Shown here piece after piece: positions 43,337-52,431 of a stretch of 64,000 nt of DNA. The translations under genes were made by a program, and so were the position numbers. The notes beneath the pieces were generated by a model. The model was not told the DNA's origin, made no database searches, and saw only the letters and a program-made list of their open reading frames with translations. Source of the stretch: Cyclobacterium sp. (GTDB lineage Bacteria; Bacteroidota; Bacteroidia; Cytophagales; Cyclobacteriaceae); contig NZ_JABURL010000024.1 of the NCBI RefSeq assembly GCF_014762705.1, positions 1 through 64,000 of the forward strand. The letters run 5' to 3'. Numbering within the stretch: position 1 is the first letter of the stretch; each line of letters opens with the position of its first letter.

Positions 43337-43483
43337 AATTTGATGAAATCCAGCATACCGGAGGTGAGACACAGAGTTATGGGTATAAAGCACCTGCTGC
43401 CGGTAGGTAGAAGCGAGACTCCCGTTAATCCGGAACCATCTGTACGGGGCAAGTTATGACCTTTGAAAAACAATGATATAGAC

Positions 43484-44638
43484 ATGAAAAAATACCTGGA
43501 TTTATACAAGAATGAGTTGCTGGACAACATCATTCCCTTCTGGATGGAGCACAGCAAGGACCAAACCTATGGGGGCTATTTCACCTGCCTTGACCGGGAA
43601 GGTAAGGTTTATGACACGGATAAGTTTGTTTGGTTACAGGCCAGGCAGGTGTGGATGTTTGCCAGGTTGTATGAAACGGTGGAAAAGCATCCGGATTGGT
43701 TGGAAATGGCCGGGTTGGGGCTCTCTTTTTTAAAAAAGAATGGAATGGATAAGGAGGGCAATTTTTTCTTTTCCCTAAACCAAAAAGGACATCCTCTGGT
43801 ACAACCTTACAACATCTTTTCCGATTGCTTTGCCGCAATGGCATTTGCAGCCTATTACAAAATTGATCCCAGGGAGGAATATGCTGAACTTGCCCTGAAT
43901 ACCTTTGAAAATATACTAAGACGCAGAGATAATCCTAAGGGAAAATACAATAAAACCTATCCGGGTACCAGAAACCTGAAAAGCTTTGCTTTGCCCATGA
44001 TTTTGAGTAATCTCACTTTGGAAATGGAGCATTTGTTAGGTGATGAAAGGGTAGATGAAATGGCTTCCGGAGTAATCCGGGAGGTCATGGGAGTGTTTTA
44101 TCAAAAAGAATCAGGCCTGATATTGGAAAACGTATTCGAAGATGGTAGTTTTTCAGATTCTTTTGAAGGAAGACTGAGCAGTCCCGGTCATGCCATCGAA
44201 GCCATGTGGTTTATGCTGGATCTTTCACATCGATATGGCGATGTTGATCTGAGAGATAAGGCAGTGGCCTGTGGTTTGAAGACCTTGGAATACGGATGGG
44301 ATGAAACCTATGGGGGGATTTATTATTTCCTGGATAGTAAAGGTTACCCTCCTGAAAAACTGGAATGGAATCAAAAATTATGGTGGGTACATTTGGAAAC
44401 CCTGGTGTTTTTGGCCAAGGGCTATGCCATGACGGGCAATGAACAATGTCTGCACTGGTTTGAAAAAGTGCATGATTATACCTGGAATCACTTTAAAGAT
44501 CCCGATTATCCGGAGTGGTACGGTTATTTGGACCGTTATGGTAAGGTGCAGTTACCCTTAAAAGGTGGTAAATGGAAAGGTTGTTTTCATGTGCCAAGGG
44601 GATTGTTTCAAGTTTGGAAGACCCTGGAGAAACTGTAA
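43484..44638 (+). CDS. N-acylglucosamine 2-epimerase (AGE) family protein
   Basis: A protein of about 384 residues with the (alpha/alpha)6 barrel of the AGE family, which interconverts C2 epimers of N-acyl-glucosamine, mannose or cello-oligosaccharides. Active-site signatures are 'SSPGHAIEAMWFMLD' (His about 240), 'QKLWWVHLETLVF' and 'GCFHVPRGLFQVW' near the C-terminus. It starts with MKKYLDLYKNEL; an in-frame TTG seven codons upstream (43463) is less likely. Lying behind a sugar porter, it probably acts on the imported sugar. GlcNAc/ManNAc is one option, but no nanA/nagA neighbours are present to prove it. Confidence 0.9.
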   Translation: MKKYLDLYKNELLDNIIPFWMEHSKDQTYGGYFTCLDREGKVYDTDKFVWLQARQVWMFARLYETVEKHPDWLEMAGLGLSFLKKNGMDKEGNFFFSLNQKGHPLVQPYNIFSDCFAAMAFAAYYKIDPREEYAELALNTFENILRRRDNPKGKYNKTYPGTRNLKSFALPMILSNLTLEMEHLLGDERVDEMASGVIREVMGVFYQKESGLILENVFEDGSFSDSFEGRLSSPGHAIEAMWFMLDLSHRYGDVDLRDKAVACGLKTLEYGWDETYGGIYYFLDSKGYPPEKLEWNQKLWWVHLETLVFLAKGYAMTGNEQCLHWFEKVHDYTWNHFKDPDYPEWYGYLDRYGKVQLPLKGGKWKGCFHVPRGLFQVWKTLEKL

Positions 44639-44764
44639 TTGAACCTCGCTTTGGAACCAAGAATCATCAAAAACAGGAAATCGAGCATGAAGCATGCGAC
44701 TCCCTTAGGGGTTTATTAAGCATGCGAGATGCCAAACGGCCATTGAAAAGCAAATGATAATCAT

Positions 44765-46495
44765 ATGAAAAGACGAGATTTTATCGGAAAGGTAGCATTG
44801 GGTGGAGGGACAGTGGTTTCCACTTCACTTATGGGCATGCCATCCACAGGAAGGGAGCATCAAAAAAGAGTGAAAATCCATGAAAACGGGAAGGTTTTCG
44901 AGGCTGATCTGGTCATTGCAGGAGCAGGCTTGGGTGGTTGTGCAGCCGCTTTTGCAGCATTGAGAAACGGGCTGACTGTAATTTTAACCGAGGAAACGGA
45001 TTGGATAGGGGGGCAGCTTTCCCAGCAGGGCGTTCCTCCTGATGAGCACCAATGGATTGAAACACATGGTGCACCCGTTTTGTATCGGAAATTCCGGGAT
45101 AATATAAGGCACTATTACCGAAGGCACTACCCATTAACGGATGAAGCAGCAGCCAACGACCGTTTAAATCCGGGAAATGGCTCCGTATCCAGACTATGTC
45201 ATGAGCCAAAAGTAGCTCACAGGGTTTTGGAAGAAATGTTCTCAGCCTATGAAAGTGCCAGAAAAATCCTCATCCTAAAAGAGCATAAAGTAAGGGCAGC
45301 CGCTGTTACCGGTAACAGGGTTGAAGAGCTGAAAGCCAAGGATTTAAATTCCGGGTATGATTGTGTATTAAAAGGCCGCTATTTTGTAGATGCCACGGAA
45401 CTTGGGGAATTGCTTCCGCTGACGGGTACCGACTATGTTACAGGGAGTGAATCCAGCGCTGATACGGGTGAATTGCATGCAGGACCCGTTCACAGGCCAG
45501 AAAATAACCAGGCATTTACGGTTTGCTTTGCCATTGATTATGTAAAGGGCGAAGACTGGACCATTCCCAAACCGGAAGATTATGATTACTGGAAGAATTT
45601 CAGACCCCAAATGAATCCCCCCTGGGCAGGAAAGATGCTGGAACTCAATTACAGTAATCCACGAAACCTGGAGCCTAAAGAACTTGGTTTTCATCCTGAA
45701 GGGATCAAAACAGGGGATAACCTGAACCTGATGTTGTACAGGAGAATCCTGCATCAGGACAATTTCAAACATGGTTTCTACCAGGGAGATGCCACTATTG
45801 TCAACTGGCCCCAAAATGATTATGTTTCCGGAAATATCATTGATGTCAGTGAGTCTGAGTTTAACAAGCATGTGCAGGCCGGAAAGCAGCAAAGTCTTTC
45901 CCTTCTTTACTGGTTACAAACAGAAGCTCCAAGACCGGATGGAGGTAAAGGTTGGCCTGGGTTGAGGTTAAGAAATGACATCATGGGCACAGCAGATGGT
46001 TTGGCCAAGTACCCTTATGTAAGAGAATCAAGAAGGATCAAATCCATGTTTACGGTATTAGAGGAACATGTAGGCGCAGAGCAGCGGGCTCAGGTTTCAG
46101 GATTATCGGGAGAGAACCTTAAATCGGCCGATTTTTTTGATAGTGTGGGCATAGGATACTACCATATTGACCTGCACCCCAGCAGTGGAGGAGATAATTA
46201 TATTGATTTTGGATCCCTGCCTTTTCAAATTCCGCTTGGAGCGCTAATCCCACAAAAGACAGAAAACCTGCTTCCAGCCAATAAAAACATTGGTACCACC
46301 CATATTACCAATGGCTGTTACCGTTTGCATCCGGTAGAATGGAGCATAGGTGAAGCCGTTGGCATGCTTGTTCCTTTTGTATTGAATAAAGAAGTACTAC
46401 CGGCAACTGTCAGGGCCGATCGGTCTTTGTTAACAGACTTTCAAAATTTTCTTCGCACCCAGGGGATTGAAACCGCATGGCCGGACGAAAATTAA
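44765..46495 (+). CDS. Tat-exported FAD-dependent oxidoreductase (FAD_oxidored family)
   Basis: A 576-residue flavoprotein with a twin-arginine signal ('MKRRDFIGKVALGGGTVVS'), so it is likely periplasmic. FAD binding is by 'DLVIAGAGLGGCAAAFAALR' and 'EETDWIGGQLSQQGV'. The C-terminal FAD loop is 'NLLPANKNIGTTHITNG' and 'RLHPVEWSIGEA', typical of PF12831. Members are frequently encoded in glycan utilisation loci of Bacteroidota with unclear substrates. It follows the AGE epimerase by 126 bp on the same strand. Confidence 0.88.
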   Translation: MKRRDFIGKVALGGGTVVSTSLMGMPSTGREHQKRVKIHENGKVFEADLVIAGAGLGGCAAAFAALRNGLTVILTEETDWIGGQLSQQGVPPDEHQWIETHGAPVLYRKFRDNIRHYYRRHYPLTDEAAANDRLNPGNGSVSRLCHEPKVAHRVLEEMFSAYESARKILILKEHKVRAAAVTGNRVEELKAKDLNSGYDCVLKGRYFVDATELGELLPLTGTDYVTGSESSADTGELHAGPVHRPENNQAFTVCFAIDYVKGEDWTIPKPEDYDYWKNFRPQMNPPWAGKMLELNYSNPRNLEPKELGFHPEGIKTGDNLNLMLYRRILHQDNFKHGFYQGDATIVNWPQNDYVSGNIIDVSESEFNKHVQAGKQQSLSLLYWLQTEAPRPDGGKGWPGLRLRNDIMGTADGLAKYPYVRESRRIKSMFTVLEEHVGAEQRAQVSGLSGENLKSADFFDSVGIGYYHIDLHPSSGGDNYIDFGSLPFQIPLGALIPQKTENLLPANKNIGTTHITNGCYRLHPVEWSIGEAVGMLVPFVLNKEVLPATVRADRSLLTDFQNFLRTQGIETAWPDEN

Positions 46496-46844
46496 AAATG
46501 TGGCCCGGATTTGCTGGGCTTCACTTTGTCATTTCGGAGTTAAAAAATGGGGTATAATGCATCAATACTTTCACAAACTACAGCAAGGCTAAAATCGATT
46601 TAGCCTTGCTGGGTGAAATATATTAAAGATTTCAAATAGGAATAATCCATTATTTTAATCAAATTTGTACCTGCTTAAAAAAACAAAGCCATATTATCCG
46701 GAACCGGGAGACCATTTGTTTTTGATTTTTTTCTTCAGTTTCAAAACCTTCTAATGGAATGAAGGTTTGGTGCTATGGGCAACCTTTTCCGGGTAAATGA
46801 TGTTGTATTTAGGTATAATTAAACGTTTCAACAAAAATTAATTT
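46496..46844. other. Intergenic gap with a palindrome
   Basis: 349 bp between the FAD oxidoreductase and the cold-shock gene. Apart from the inverted repeat at 46581-46611 it holds no coding remnant I can recognise. It must contain the cold-shock promoter and probably a long untranslated leader. Confidence 0.5.
46581..46611. terminator. Perfect 13-bp hairpin after the FAD oxidoreductase
   Basis: CAGCAAGGCTAAA (46581-46593) pairs with TTTAGCCTTGCTG (46599-46611) around ATCGA. It is 86 bp past the stop codon. There is no following T-run, so it is a probable but not canonical terminator. Confidence 0.45.
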
Positions 46845-47303
46845 ATGGCAAAATCGAAAGAAACTTTCAATAAAAAGGAAAAAGAAAAGAAAAGATTAAG
46901 GAAGAAGAAAGAGAAGGAAGAAAAAAAAGAGGCCAGAAAATCCACATCCAATAAGGGGGGTGATCTGGATGACATGATTGCCTATGTAGATGAAGAAGGC
47001 AATATTACCTCAACTCCACCTGATCCTACGGTAAAGAAAAAGAAAATAGAGTTGGAGGATATAGAAGTAAGCGTATCCAAGCAGGCACCCGTAGATCCGG
47101 AAGACCTGAGAAGGAAAGGAAAAGTAACTTTCTTTAACGAATCCAAAGGCTACGGTTTTATCAAGGACCTGGAGTCTCAGGACAGTGTTTTTGTTCACGT
47201 CAAGGGATTGGTTGACGATGTTAGAGAAAATGACCAGGTTACTTTTGAGACAGAAAAAACGCCAAAAGGATTGAGTGCCATTGATGTCAAACTGGCGAAG
47301 TAA
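46845..47303 (+). CDS. Cold-shock domain protein with lysine-rich N-terminal extension
   Basis: A 152-residue RNA-binding protein. Residues 1-37 are almost entirely Lys, Glu and Arg, 38-85 are a linker, and 88-151 are a cold-shock domain with RNP1-like 'GKVTFFNESKGYGFI' and RNP2-like 'DSVFVHVKGL'. This architecture, roughly twice the length of CspA, is typical of Bacteroidota. The basic tail probably binds RNA non-specifically. It is monocistronic. Confidence 0.92.
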   Translation: MAKSKETFNKKEKEKKRLRKKKEKEEKKEARKSTSNKGGDLDDMIAYVDEEGNITSTPPDPTVKKKKIELEDIEVSVSKQAPVDPEDLRRKGKVTFFNESKGYGFIKDLESQDSVFVHVKGLVDDVRENDQVTFETEKTPKGLSAIDVKLAK

Positions 47304-47447
47304 GCTTTTGCGTCATCTTTTCTATTTATATTTTATAAAATTGTGAACAGCTAAGTAGTGGAGGGCAATCATGTTATCTCCGCTTCTTTGCCCACAATTG
47401 TAATGTTTTGCCCTCGTTCAGCTATTTCTCAATAGAAAGGTATTGTC

Positions 47448-48518
47448 TCATTGAAACAAATTATTACCCAGAATGGGAGCTAAAAGTTTTCCGTTGATTT
47501 CCTTTTGATTGCTGTTTAATATATCCCATGGCTCCATTATTGGTTCGTCTGAAAGGTCAAATGTACCATAATGCATAGGGATAAAATATTTCCCCTTAAG
47601 TATATTAAAGGCTTTTATGGCATCTTGAGGACTAATGTGTGCCTGAGACATGAACCATTCCGGTTTATAAGCTCCAACGCCCATCAGACAGTATTCTGGA
47701 TTTCCCATGATCTGCCGGATATCTTCAAAATGTTTTCCAAAACCACTATCTCCCATGAAATAAACTGTTTTATCAGCATGGGCTATGTGGAAACCTCCCC
47801 ATAAATTTTCGTTTAAATCCCAAAGCCAGCGGCGGGACCAATGTCTGCTGGGAAGGTAAGTAATGGTCAAATCAGCTGTTTGGTACTGTTGGTACCAGCC
47901 TGCCTCCTGAATTTCCTGGCCCCGGGTCCAATCCTGTATGACTTCACCCAATTTCAGTCCGGTTAAAATTTTCATATCAGGATTATTTTCAGACAGAAAT
48001 TGAATGCTCTTTTTGTCACAGTGGTCCCTGTGGTTATGAGAAATCAACAGGTAATCAATGGGAGGAAGGTTTTCTACTGGAAAAGGAAGTGGGCTTTCTC
48101 TTTTTAAAAAAAAATTATCAAATAAAACCGGATCAGTTAAAATTACCTGTCCATTGAGCTGGATTAAAAAGCTTGCATGGCCCAGCCAGATCAGAAAATC
48201 TTTTCCATCCTTGGGAATAACTGCCTGTTTATTCCATTCCAGTGTCCTTGTTTCGGCTTTCTTTTCTTCTTTTTGTGGGTTCGGGGATGTTTGCCATTTC
48301 CATAAATCTCCAAAACTTGAGTCGAATGGCTGGTACAAGTTGGTGAATTCCCCCTTTGAGTTCATGGGATTACCCTTCCAGCTGTCGGAAGGATGAATGG
48401 TTTTAAGCTTAGGATTATACATAAAGGTGATATCAGTATTTTCCTTTGGAGAAAAACAGGATACAAAAAGAAATAGAAAAACCAATGGCAAAGGCCTGTA
48501 GGTCACCCGCTTTATCAT
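47448..48518 (-). CDS. MBL-fold hydrolase lipoprotein (UlaG/NAPE-PLD-like)
   Basis: A 356-residue metallo-beta-lactamase fold protein with a lipoprotein signal (hydrophobic 10-20, 'FVSCFS', Cys21). The motif 'ISHNHRDHCD' gives the HxHxDH zinc site; also seen are 'WLGHASFLIQLNG' near the start, 'YFMGDSGF' and 'MHYGTFDLSDEP', all typical of the NAPE-PLD/UlaG-like group. These hydrolyse phosphodiester or lactone bonds; substrate unknown. It overlaps the upstream deoxyribonucleotidase gene by 4 bp. Confidence 0.88.
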   Translation of the reverse strand: MIKRVTYRPLPLVFLFLFVSCFSPKENTDITFMYNPKLKTIHPSDSWKGNPMNSKGEFTNLYQPFDSSFGDLWKWQTSPNPQKEEKKAETRTLEWNKQAVIPKDGKDFLIWLGHASFLIQLNGQVILTDPVLFDNFFLKRESPLPFPVENLPPIDYLLISHNHRDHCDKKSIQFLSENNPDMKILTGLKLGEVIQDWTRGQEIQEAGWYQQYQTADLTITYLPSRHWSRRWLWDLNENLWGGFHIAHADKTVYFMGDSGFGKHFEDIRQIMGNPEYCLMGVGAYKPEWFMSQAHISPQDAIKAFNILKGKYFIPMHYGTFDLSDEPIMEPWDILNSNQKEINGKLLAPILGNNLFQ

Positions 48519-49057
48519 TCTGTTTCTGACAAATAAGAGTGATGCAATAAAATATTTTCCACTTCTGCCCAGGAATGAACCCGTTTGTGTTTACCAGGAG
48601 AGGTTAATGCATTATGAGGTTGGGTAAAAAGATAACTTTCACCTGAAAAAGTATCCAGATTTTTGAAATGGTCATCAATCATGATATCTGTCTGAATGAT
48701 TTCCTTTGAACCGCAGAAGACCATTTGTTTCCAGCTGATAAAGGGAAAATGCAAATTGAGCCAGGCTTGTTTTTCTGTCAGGCTCAAGGGAAATTCTGTG
48801 GCAGCGGAGACAATAAATAAACGGTATTTAGCATTGAGATTTTCCAATGCTTTTTTTGCCCCGGGAATTAATGGTGCATTTTTGAAAAAACCTTTTGAAT
48901 TTACATGTGTATATAAATAAGGAAAGGCCTCATTCTCTGTCAATCCCTTTAGTTCCTCCAGGTTTAACCTTTCTCCGGTATCCCGGAAATGCATGTCTAT
49001 AAACTGCCGGTAAACGTCTGCCAATACGCCATCCATGTCTATGGCAATTGTTCTCAT
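48515..49057 (-). CDS. 5'(3')-deoxyribonucleotidase-like HAD phosphatase
   Basis: A 180-residue HAD protein of the NT5C type. Motif I is 'AIDMDGVLAD' (catalytic Asp about 7 and 9), motif II 'LFIVSAATEFP' and motif IV 'IMIDDHFKN'. Family enzymes dephosphorylate dUMP, dTMP and similar nucleotides in the cytoplasm. It lies in the middle of a three-gene operon with 4-bp overlaps on both sides. Confidence 0.9.
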   Translation of the reverse strand: MRTIAIDMDGVLADVYRQFIDMHFRDTGERLNLEELKGLTENEAFPYLYTHVNSKGFFKNAPLIPGAKKALENLNAKYRLFIVSAATEFPLSLTEKQAWLNLHFPFISWKQMVFCGSKEIIQTDIMIDDHFKNLDTFSGESYLFTQPHNALTSPGKHKRVHSWAEVENILLHHSYLSETE

Positions 49058-49656
49058 GTGTCTTTGTTGTTTAGCGCATCCACCAACTGCCTGTTGAGTT
49101 TTCTTTCTCTTTCCAGGGTATTCCTTCGGTGCTGTTCAAATTCCTCCCGCAAATCCTCCAGGGTTTGTTGGGTTTCTGCGGTAATCCTGTGGCCTCTCTT
49201 AAAACGGAAAAAAGAGATAATCAACACAAGCACAAGTAAGATGATGATTCCCCAAACCAAATTATTATAATAGTCCTTATGAAGGAGCATTCCAAAAAAG
49301 GTGAAACTGTCTCTCTCTGCTACGGCCTGATCATAATCAGCGGCGGTGTCACTTAGTTTTTCATTTAAAGCATTGATCTGTTCTTTATTTTGATTCAGCT
49401 CTTGCTTTAATTCCTGAACGCTGCTTTGGTAGGAATTAATGGAGTCCAGAATATTGGATTCAATTTTATCCAGTTGGCTCCTGCTTACCACTTTATATTC
49501 CTGGTAATTCGAAGAAGTATTTTTCAGGTATTCAAATTGTTCTGCTATGGTACCACTATCCAAAGAGGAAGTACCGGATGTTTCTACCTGGGCTTGTAGG
49601 GAGAAATTAACTCCCATTAGCGCTGCGAATAAAAAATAGCTGATTTTCATTATCAT
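49054..49656 (-). CDS. Coiled-coil membrane protein of unknown function
   Basis: A 200-residue protein with a signal peptide (1-22, 'NFSLQAQ'), an extended periplasmic coiled coil (about 35-120), one membrane helix (about 133-152, 'LVWGIIILLVLVLIISFF') and a charged cytoplasmic coiled coil (about 160-195). Homologues in Cytophagales are, as I recall, often labelled tRNA (guanine-N1)-methyltransferase; nothing in the sequence supports this. It is the first gene of the operon with the nucleotidase and the MBL protein (4-bp overlap). Confidence 0.75.
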   Translation of the reverse strand: MIMKISYFLFAALMGVNFSLQAQVETSGTSSLDSGTIAEQFEYLKNTSSNYQEYKVVSRSQLDKIESNILDSINSYQSSVQELKQELNQNKEQINALNEKLSDTAADYDQAVAERDSFTFFGMLLHKDYYNNLVWGIIILLVLVLIISFFRFKRGHRITAETQQTLEDLREEFEQHRRNTLERERKLNRQLVDALNNKDT

Positions 49657-49757
49657 GGTGCTGTTTTCAATTTGATGATCAGTTGTAAAGCCTTATCAAT
49701 AATGATGCAAAACTAAAAAATAATTGAAAAACAAGGCTTCATTTTTATATTTATGTA

Positions 49758-50174
49758 CTATTCAATTTTCTTGAAATCCAGGGACACTGAATTGATGCAA
49801 TACCTGATTCCGCCTTTATCATCAGGGCCATCCGGAAAACGATGCCCCAGGTGCCCACCGCAAGCAGCACAACATATTTCTTCTCTCACCATCCCGTGAG
49901 AATAATCCATGGTTACAATGATGGCATCTTCTGAAACCGGATGCGTAAAACTGGGCCAGCCACATCCGCTATCATACTTGTCTTTACTGTGAAAGATTTC
50001 GTTCCCACATCCCTTGCATTCATATATGCCGGTTTCCTTATTAAGATAATATTCACCTGTGAACGCCCTCTCAGTTCCTTTTTGCCTTAATACACGATAG
50101 GATTCAGGATCTAACTTTTTTTTCCATTCTTCATCACTGACCAATCGTTGCTGTTTATTTTCCATTATATTCAA
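49758..50174 (-). CDS. msrB: Peptide-methionine (R)-S-oxide reductase
   Basis: A 138-residue repair enzyme reducing methionine-R-sulfoxide. Zinc cysteines are in 'CKGCG' (53/56) and 'CAAC' (102/105); the catalytic Cys126 lies in 'RYCINSVSLDF'. 'SGCGWPSFTHPV' carries the substrate-binding Trp. No signal peptide, so it is cytosolic. An alternative start is Met4. No msrA adjoins. Confidence 0.95.
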   Translation of the reverse strand: MNIMENKQQRLVSDEEWKKKLDPESYRVLRQKGTERAFTGEYYLNKETGIYECKGCGNEIFHSKDKYDSGCGWPSFTHPVSEDAIIVTMDYSHGMVREEICCAACGGHLGHRFPDGPDDKGGIRYCINSVSLDFKKIE

Positions 50175-50222
50175 TTTTTCTACATGCTGATAACCAGCAA
50201 GACTCCATAATGGTTTCTTTAC

Positions 50223-51398
50223 CTAATGGATTGATGCTATAATCCGAGAACAGGCCAGCCTGATTTCTTCTTCACTGATGGTAAGTGGTGGGGCAATGCG
50301 CATGGCATTGTCACAAAAAAGAAACCAGTCGGTGATTACCCCATTGGCGATGCAACGGTCAATGATTGGTTTAAGCACCTCAAAAGAGTCGAAGGACAGG
50401 GCCATCATTAATCCTTTGTTTCTTATACCAGTGATTTTTGGATGATCCAGTAGCTCTCTGAACAAAAGTGCTTTTTGTGCTACCTGAGCGGTTAGCTTTT
50501 CCTCATGAATGACCTGTATGGTGGCCAGAGAGGCAGCAGCACTGACGGGGTGACCACCAAATGTGGTTATATGCCCCAGAAGTGGGTTGTTTTTTAAAAC
50601 GGACATGATTTCCCGGGAAGATATGAAAGCTCCTATGGGCATGCCGCCACCCATTCCCTTGGCGCAAACCAAAATATCAGGTTGTATATCAAAATGTTCA
50701 AAAGCCCAGAATTTGCCGGTTCTCCCAAACCCGGCCTGGATTTCATCCAGGATCAAAAGCGCACCTGTTTCGGTACACCTTTGTCTCAGAGCTTTGAAAT
50801 ACGTTTTGCTGCCTACCCGGATCCCAGCTTCTCCCTGAATGGTTTCTATGATCACAGCCGCTGTTTCGGCGGTGATTTTTTCAAGGTGTTCCAATTCTCC
50901 ATACTCAATATGGCTGATGCCTGGCAATAGTGGACGGTAGGCTCGTTTAAAGATTTCATTTCCTCCTACGGATAAGGCACCATGTGATGATCCGTGGTAG
51001 GCATTGACACATGAAATTATTTCTCGTCGGTTGGTATATCTTTTTGCCAGTTTCAGTGCCCCTTCCACAGCTTCACTCCCGCTATTGACCAGGTAAACAT
51101 TATCCAGTGGCTGAGGCAGTGTTTTGACCAAGGCTTCTGCCAACAAAGCCTGTGGTTGTTGAACATACTCACCATAGACCATTAAATGAAGGTATTTATC
51201 CAGTTGCTCCTGAATAGCAGCCAGTATATGCGGGTGCCGGTGGCCCACGTTACTCACTCCGATCCCTGAAATCAGGTCAAGGTAAGATTTACCATCAGGA
51301 CCGTACAGGAATACGCCTTCTGCTTTTTCGATTTCTATCATCAGGGGGAAATCTGTGGTCTGAGCCAAATGGGATAAAAAAAGCTGTCGGTTATTCAT
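50223..51398 (-). CDS. Class III aminotransferase (acetylornithine/4-aminobutyrate-like)
   Basis: A 391-residue PLP enzyme of fold type I. Motifs are 'NSGSEAVEGALKLAK' (about 105-119), 'AYHGSSHG' (133-140), 'ILDEIQAGFGRTG' (217-229) and PLP-lysine Lys247 in 'CAKGMGGGMPIGAF'. The family includes acetylornithine, GABA, ornithine and diaminobutyrate transaminases; sequence alone does not choose among them. No arginine biosynthesis genes adjoin, which argues against ArgD. msrB lies 48 bp downstream. Confidence 0.88.
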   Translation of the reverse strand: MNNRQLFLSHLAQTTDFPLMIEIEKAEGVFLYGPDGKSYLDLISGIGVSNVGHRHPHILAAIQEQLDKYLHLMVYGEYVQQPQALLAEALVKTLPQPLDNVYLVNSGSEAVEGALKLAKRYTNRREIISCVNAYHGSSHGALSVGGNEIFKRAYRPLLPGISHIEYGELEHLEKITAETAAVIIETIQGEAGIRVGSKTYFKALRQRCTETGALLILDEIQAGFGRTGKFWAFEHFDIQPDILVCAKGMGGGMPIGAFISSREIMSVLKNNPLLGHITTFGGHPVSAAASLATIQVIHEEKLTAQVAQKALLFRELLDHPKITGIRNKGLMMALSFDSFEVLKPIIDRCIANGVITDWFLFCDNAMRIAPPLTISEEEIRLACSRIIASIH

Positions 51399-51641
51399 GT
51401 GAAGGGTATGATTTTTTGAGGCGGTTTTTGAATTTCAATTGATGCACGAAAGTAAGCATATCTTCCTTGCTTTAAAACCTGATTCCCTAACGGAAGGTTT
51501 TGGATTGGTAAAGTAGCCTCCTTTCCTGACATATCTTCCCTATATTTTCATCAATGCTAAAATTTATCCATTCGGATGCGGGTTTATTTGGTACAATTCA
51601 CTTATTTTGAATACTTCAAAACCATAAACTTAAAAAAACCG

Positions 51642-52403
51642 ATGAAAATTAAATGTTATAGCCTGGCCCTTCTTTCCGGGGTATTTTTCTCTACTGCTGT
51701 TCTGGCCCAACAAAATCAACCAAAATTACCACCCGAGGCAACGGAGTTTTATGAACCGGTGGTAAAACCGGTGACTCCGGGAAATGAAAACCACCTTCCT
51801 CCGGCAGATGCCATTGTGCTTTTCGGAGGGAATGACCTCAATGCATGGGTAAGTGATCGGGACGGAAGTTTCCCCAAATGGAAAGTAGAGAATGGTATCC
51901 TTACCGTAGCCCCCAAAACAGGAGGTATCAAGTCCAAGGAAGTATTTGGAGATGTTCAGGTACATATCGAATGGAGGTCTCCCAGCGAAGTATCCGGAAA
52001 TGGGCAGGGCAGAGGCAATTCCGGCTTTTTCTTTATGGGAAAGTATGAACTACAAATCCTGGATTCTTACGATAACAAAACCTATTCCAATGGTCAGGCC
52101 GCAAGTATTTACAAGCAGCATCCTCCTTTGGTCAATGCCATGAGGCCTCCCGGTGAGTGGAATACCTACGATGCTGTTTTTACCGCTCCCAGATTTAACA
52201 GCAATGGCATGTTGATCTCTCCTGCTAGGATCACTGTTTTTCACAATGGGATTTTGGTCCAAAACAATGTAGAACTTAAAGGTCCTACCGAATATATTGG
52301 CATCCCCAATTATGTAGCCCATCCGGAGCAGCTTCCGTTCCATATACAAGACCACAGTAATCCGGTAAGTTTCAGAAATATTTGGGCACGAAAATTAGAT
52401 TGA
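51642..52403 (+). CDS. DUF1080 protein (3-keto-disaccharide hydrolase-like)
   Basis: A 253-residue exported protein: signal peptide (1-23, 'STAVLAQ') and a LamG-like DUF1080 beta-sandwich with 'IVLFGGNDLNAWVSDRDG', 'FGDVQVHIEWRSP', 'GNSGFFFMGKYELQILDSYD' (split) and 'FHIQDHSNPVSFRNIWARKL'. The start at 51642 opens the signal peptide; 22 upstream in-frame residues are not conserved in type. Members are now linked with hydrolysis of 3-keto-glycosides. It lies 28 bp before a Gfo/Idh/MocA oxidoreductase, a known pairing. Confidence 0.92.
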   Translation: MKIKCYSLALLSGVFFSTAVLAQQNQPKLPPEATEFYEPVVKPVTPGNENHLPPADAIVLFGGNDLNAWVSDRDGSFPKWKVENGILTVAPKTGGIKSKEVFGDVQVHIEWRSPSEVSGNGQGRGNSGFFFMGKYELQILDSYDNKTYSNGQAASIYKQHPPLVNAMRPPGEWNTYDAVFTAPRFNSNGMLISPARITVFHNGILVQNNVELKGPTEYIGIPNYVAHPEQLPFHIQDHSNPVSFRNIWARKLD

Positions 52404-52431
52404 TCCTACCCGGTAGAAAAATCAAAAAACC

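Noticed and set aside
44639-44764. Two copies of AAGCATGCGA near 44691 and 44720
   Set aside because: The repeat is only about ten bases and adjoins no element; probably chance or remnant, not an attachment site.
45368-45892. 174-codon open frame antisense to the FAD oxidoreductase
   Set aside because: Shadow of the sense gene without domain or signal.
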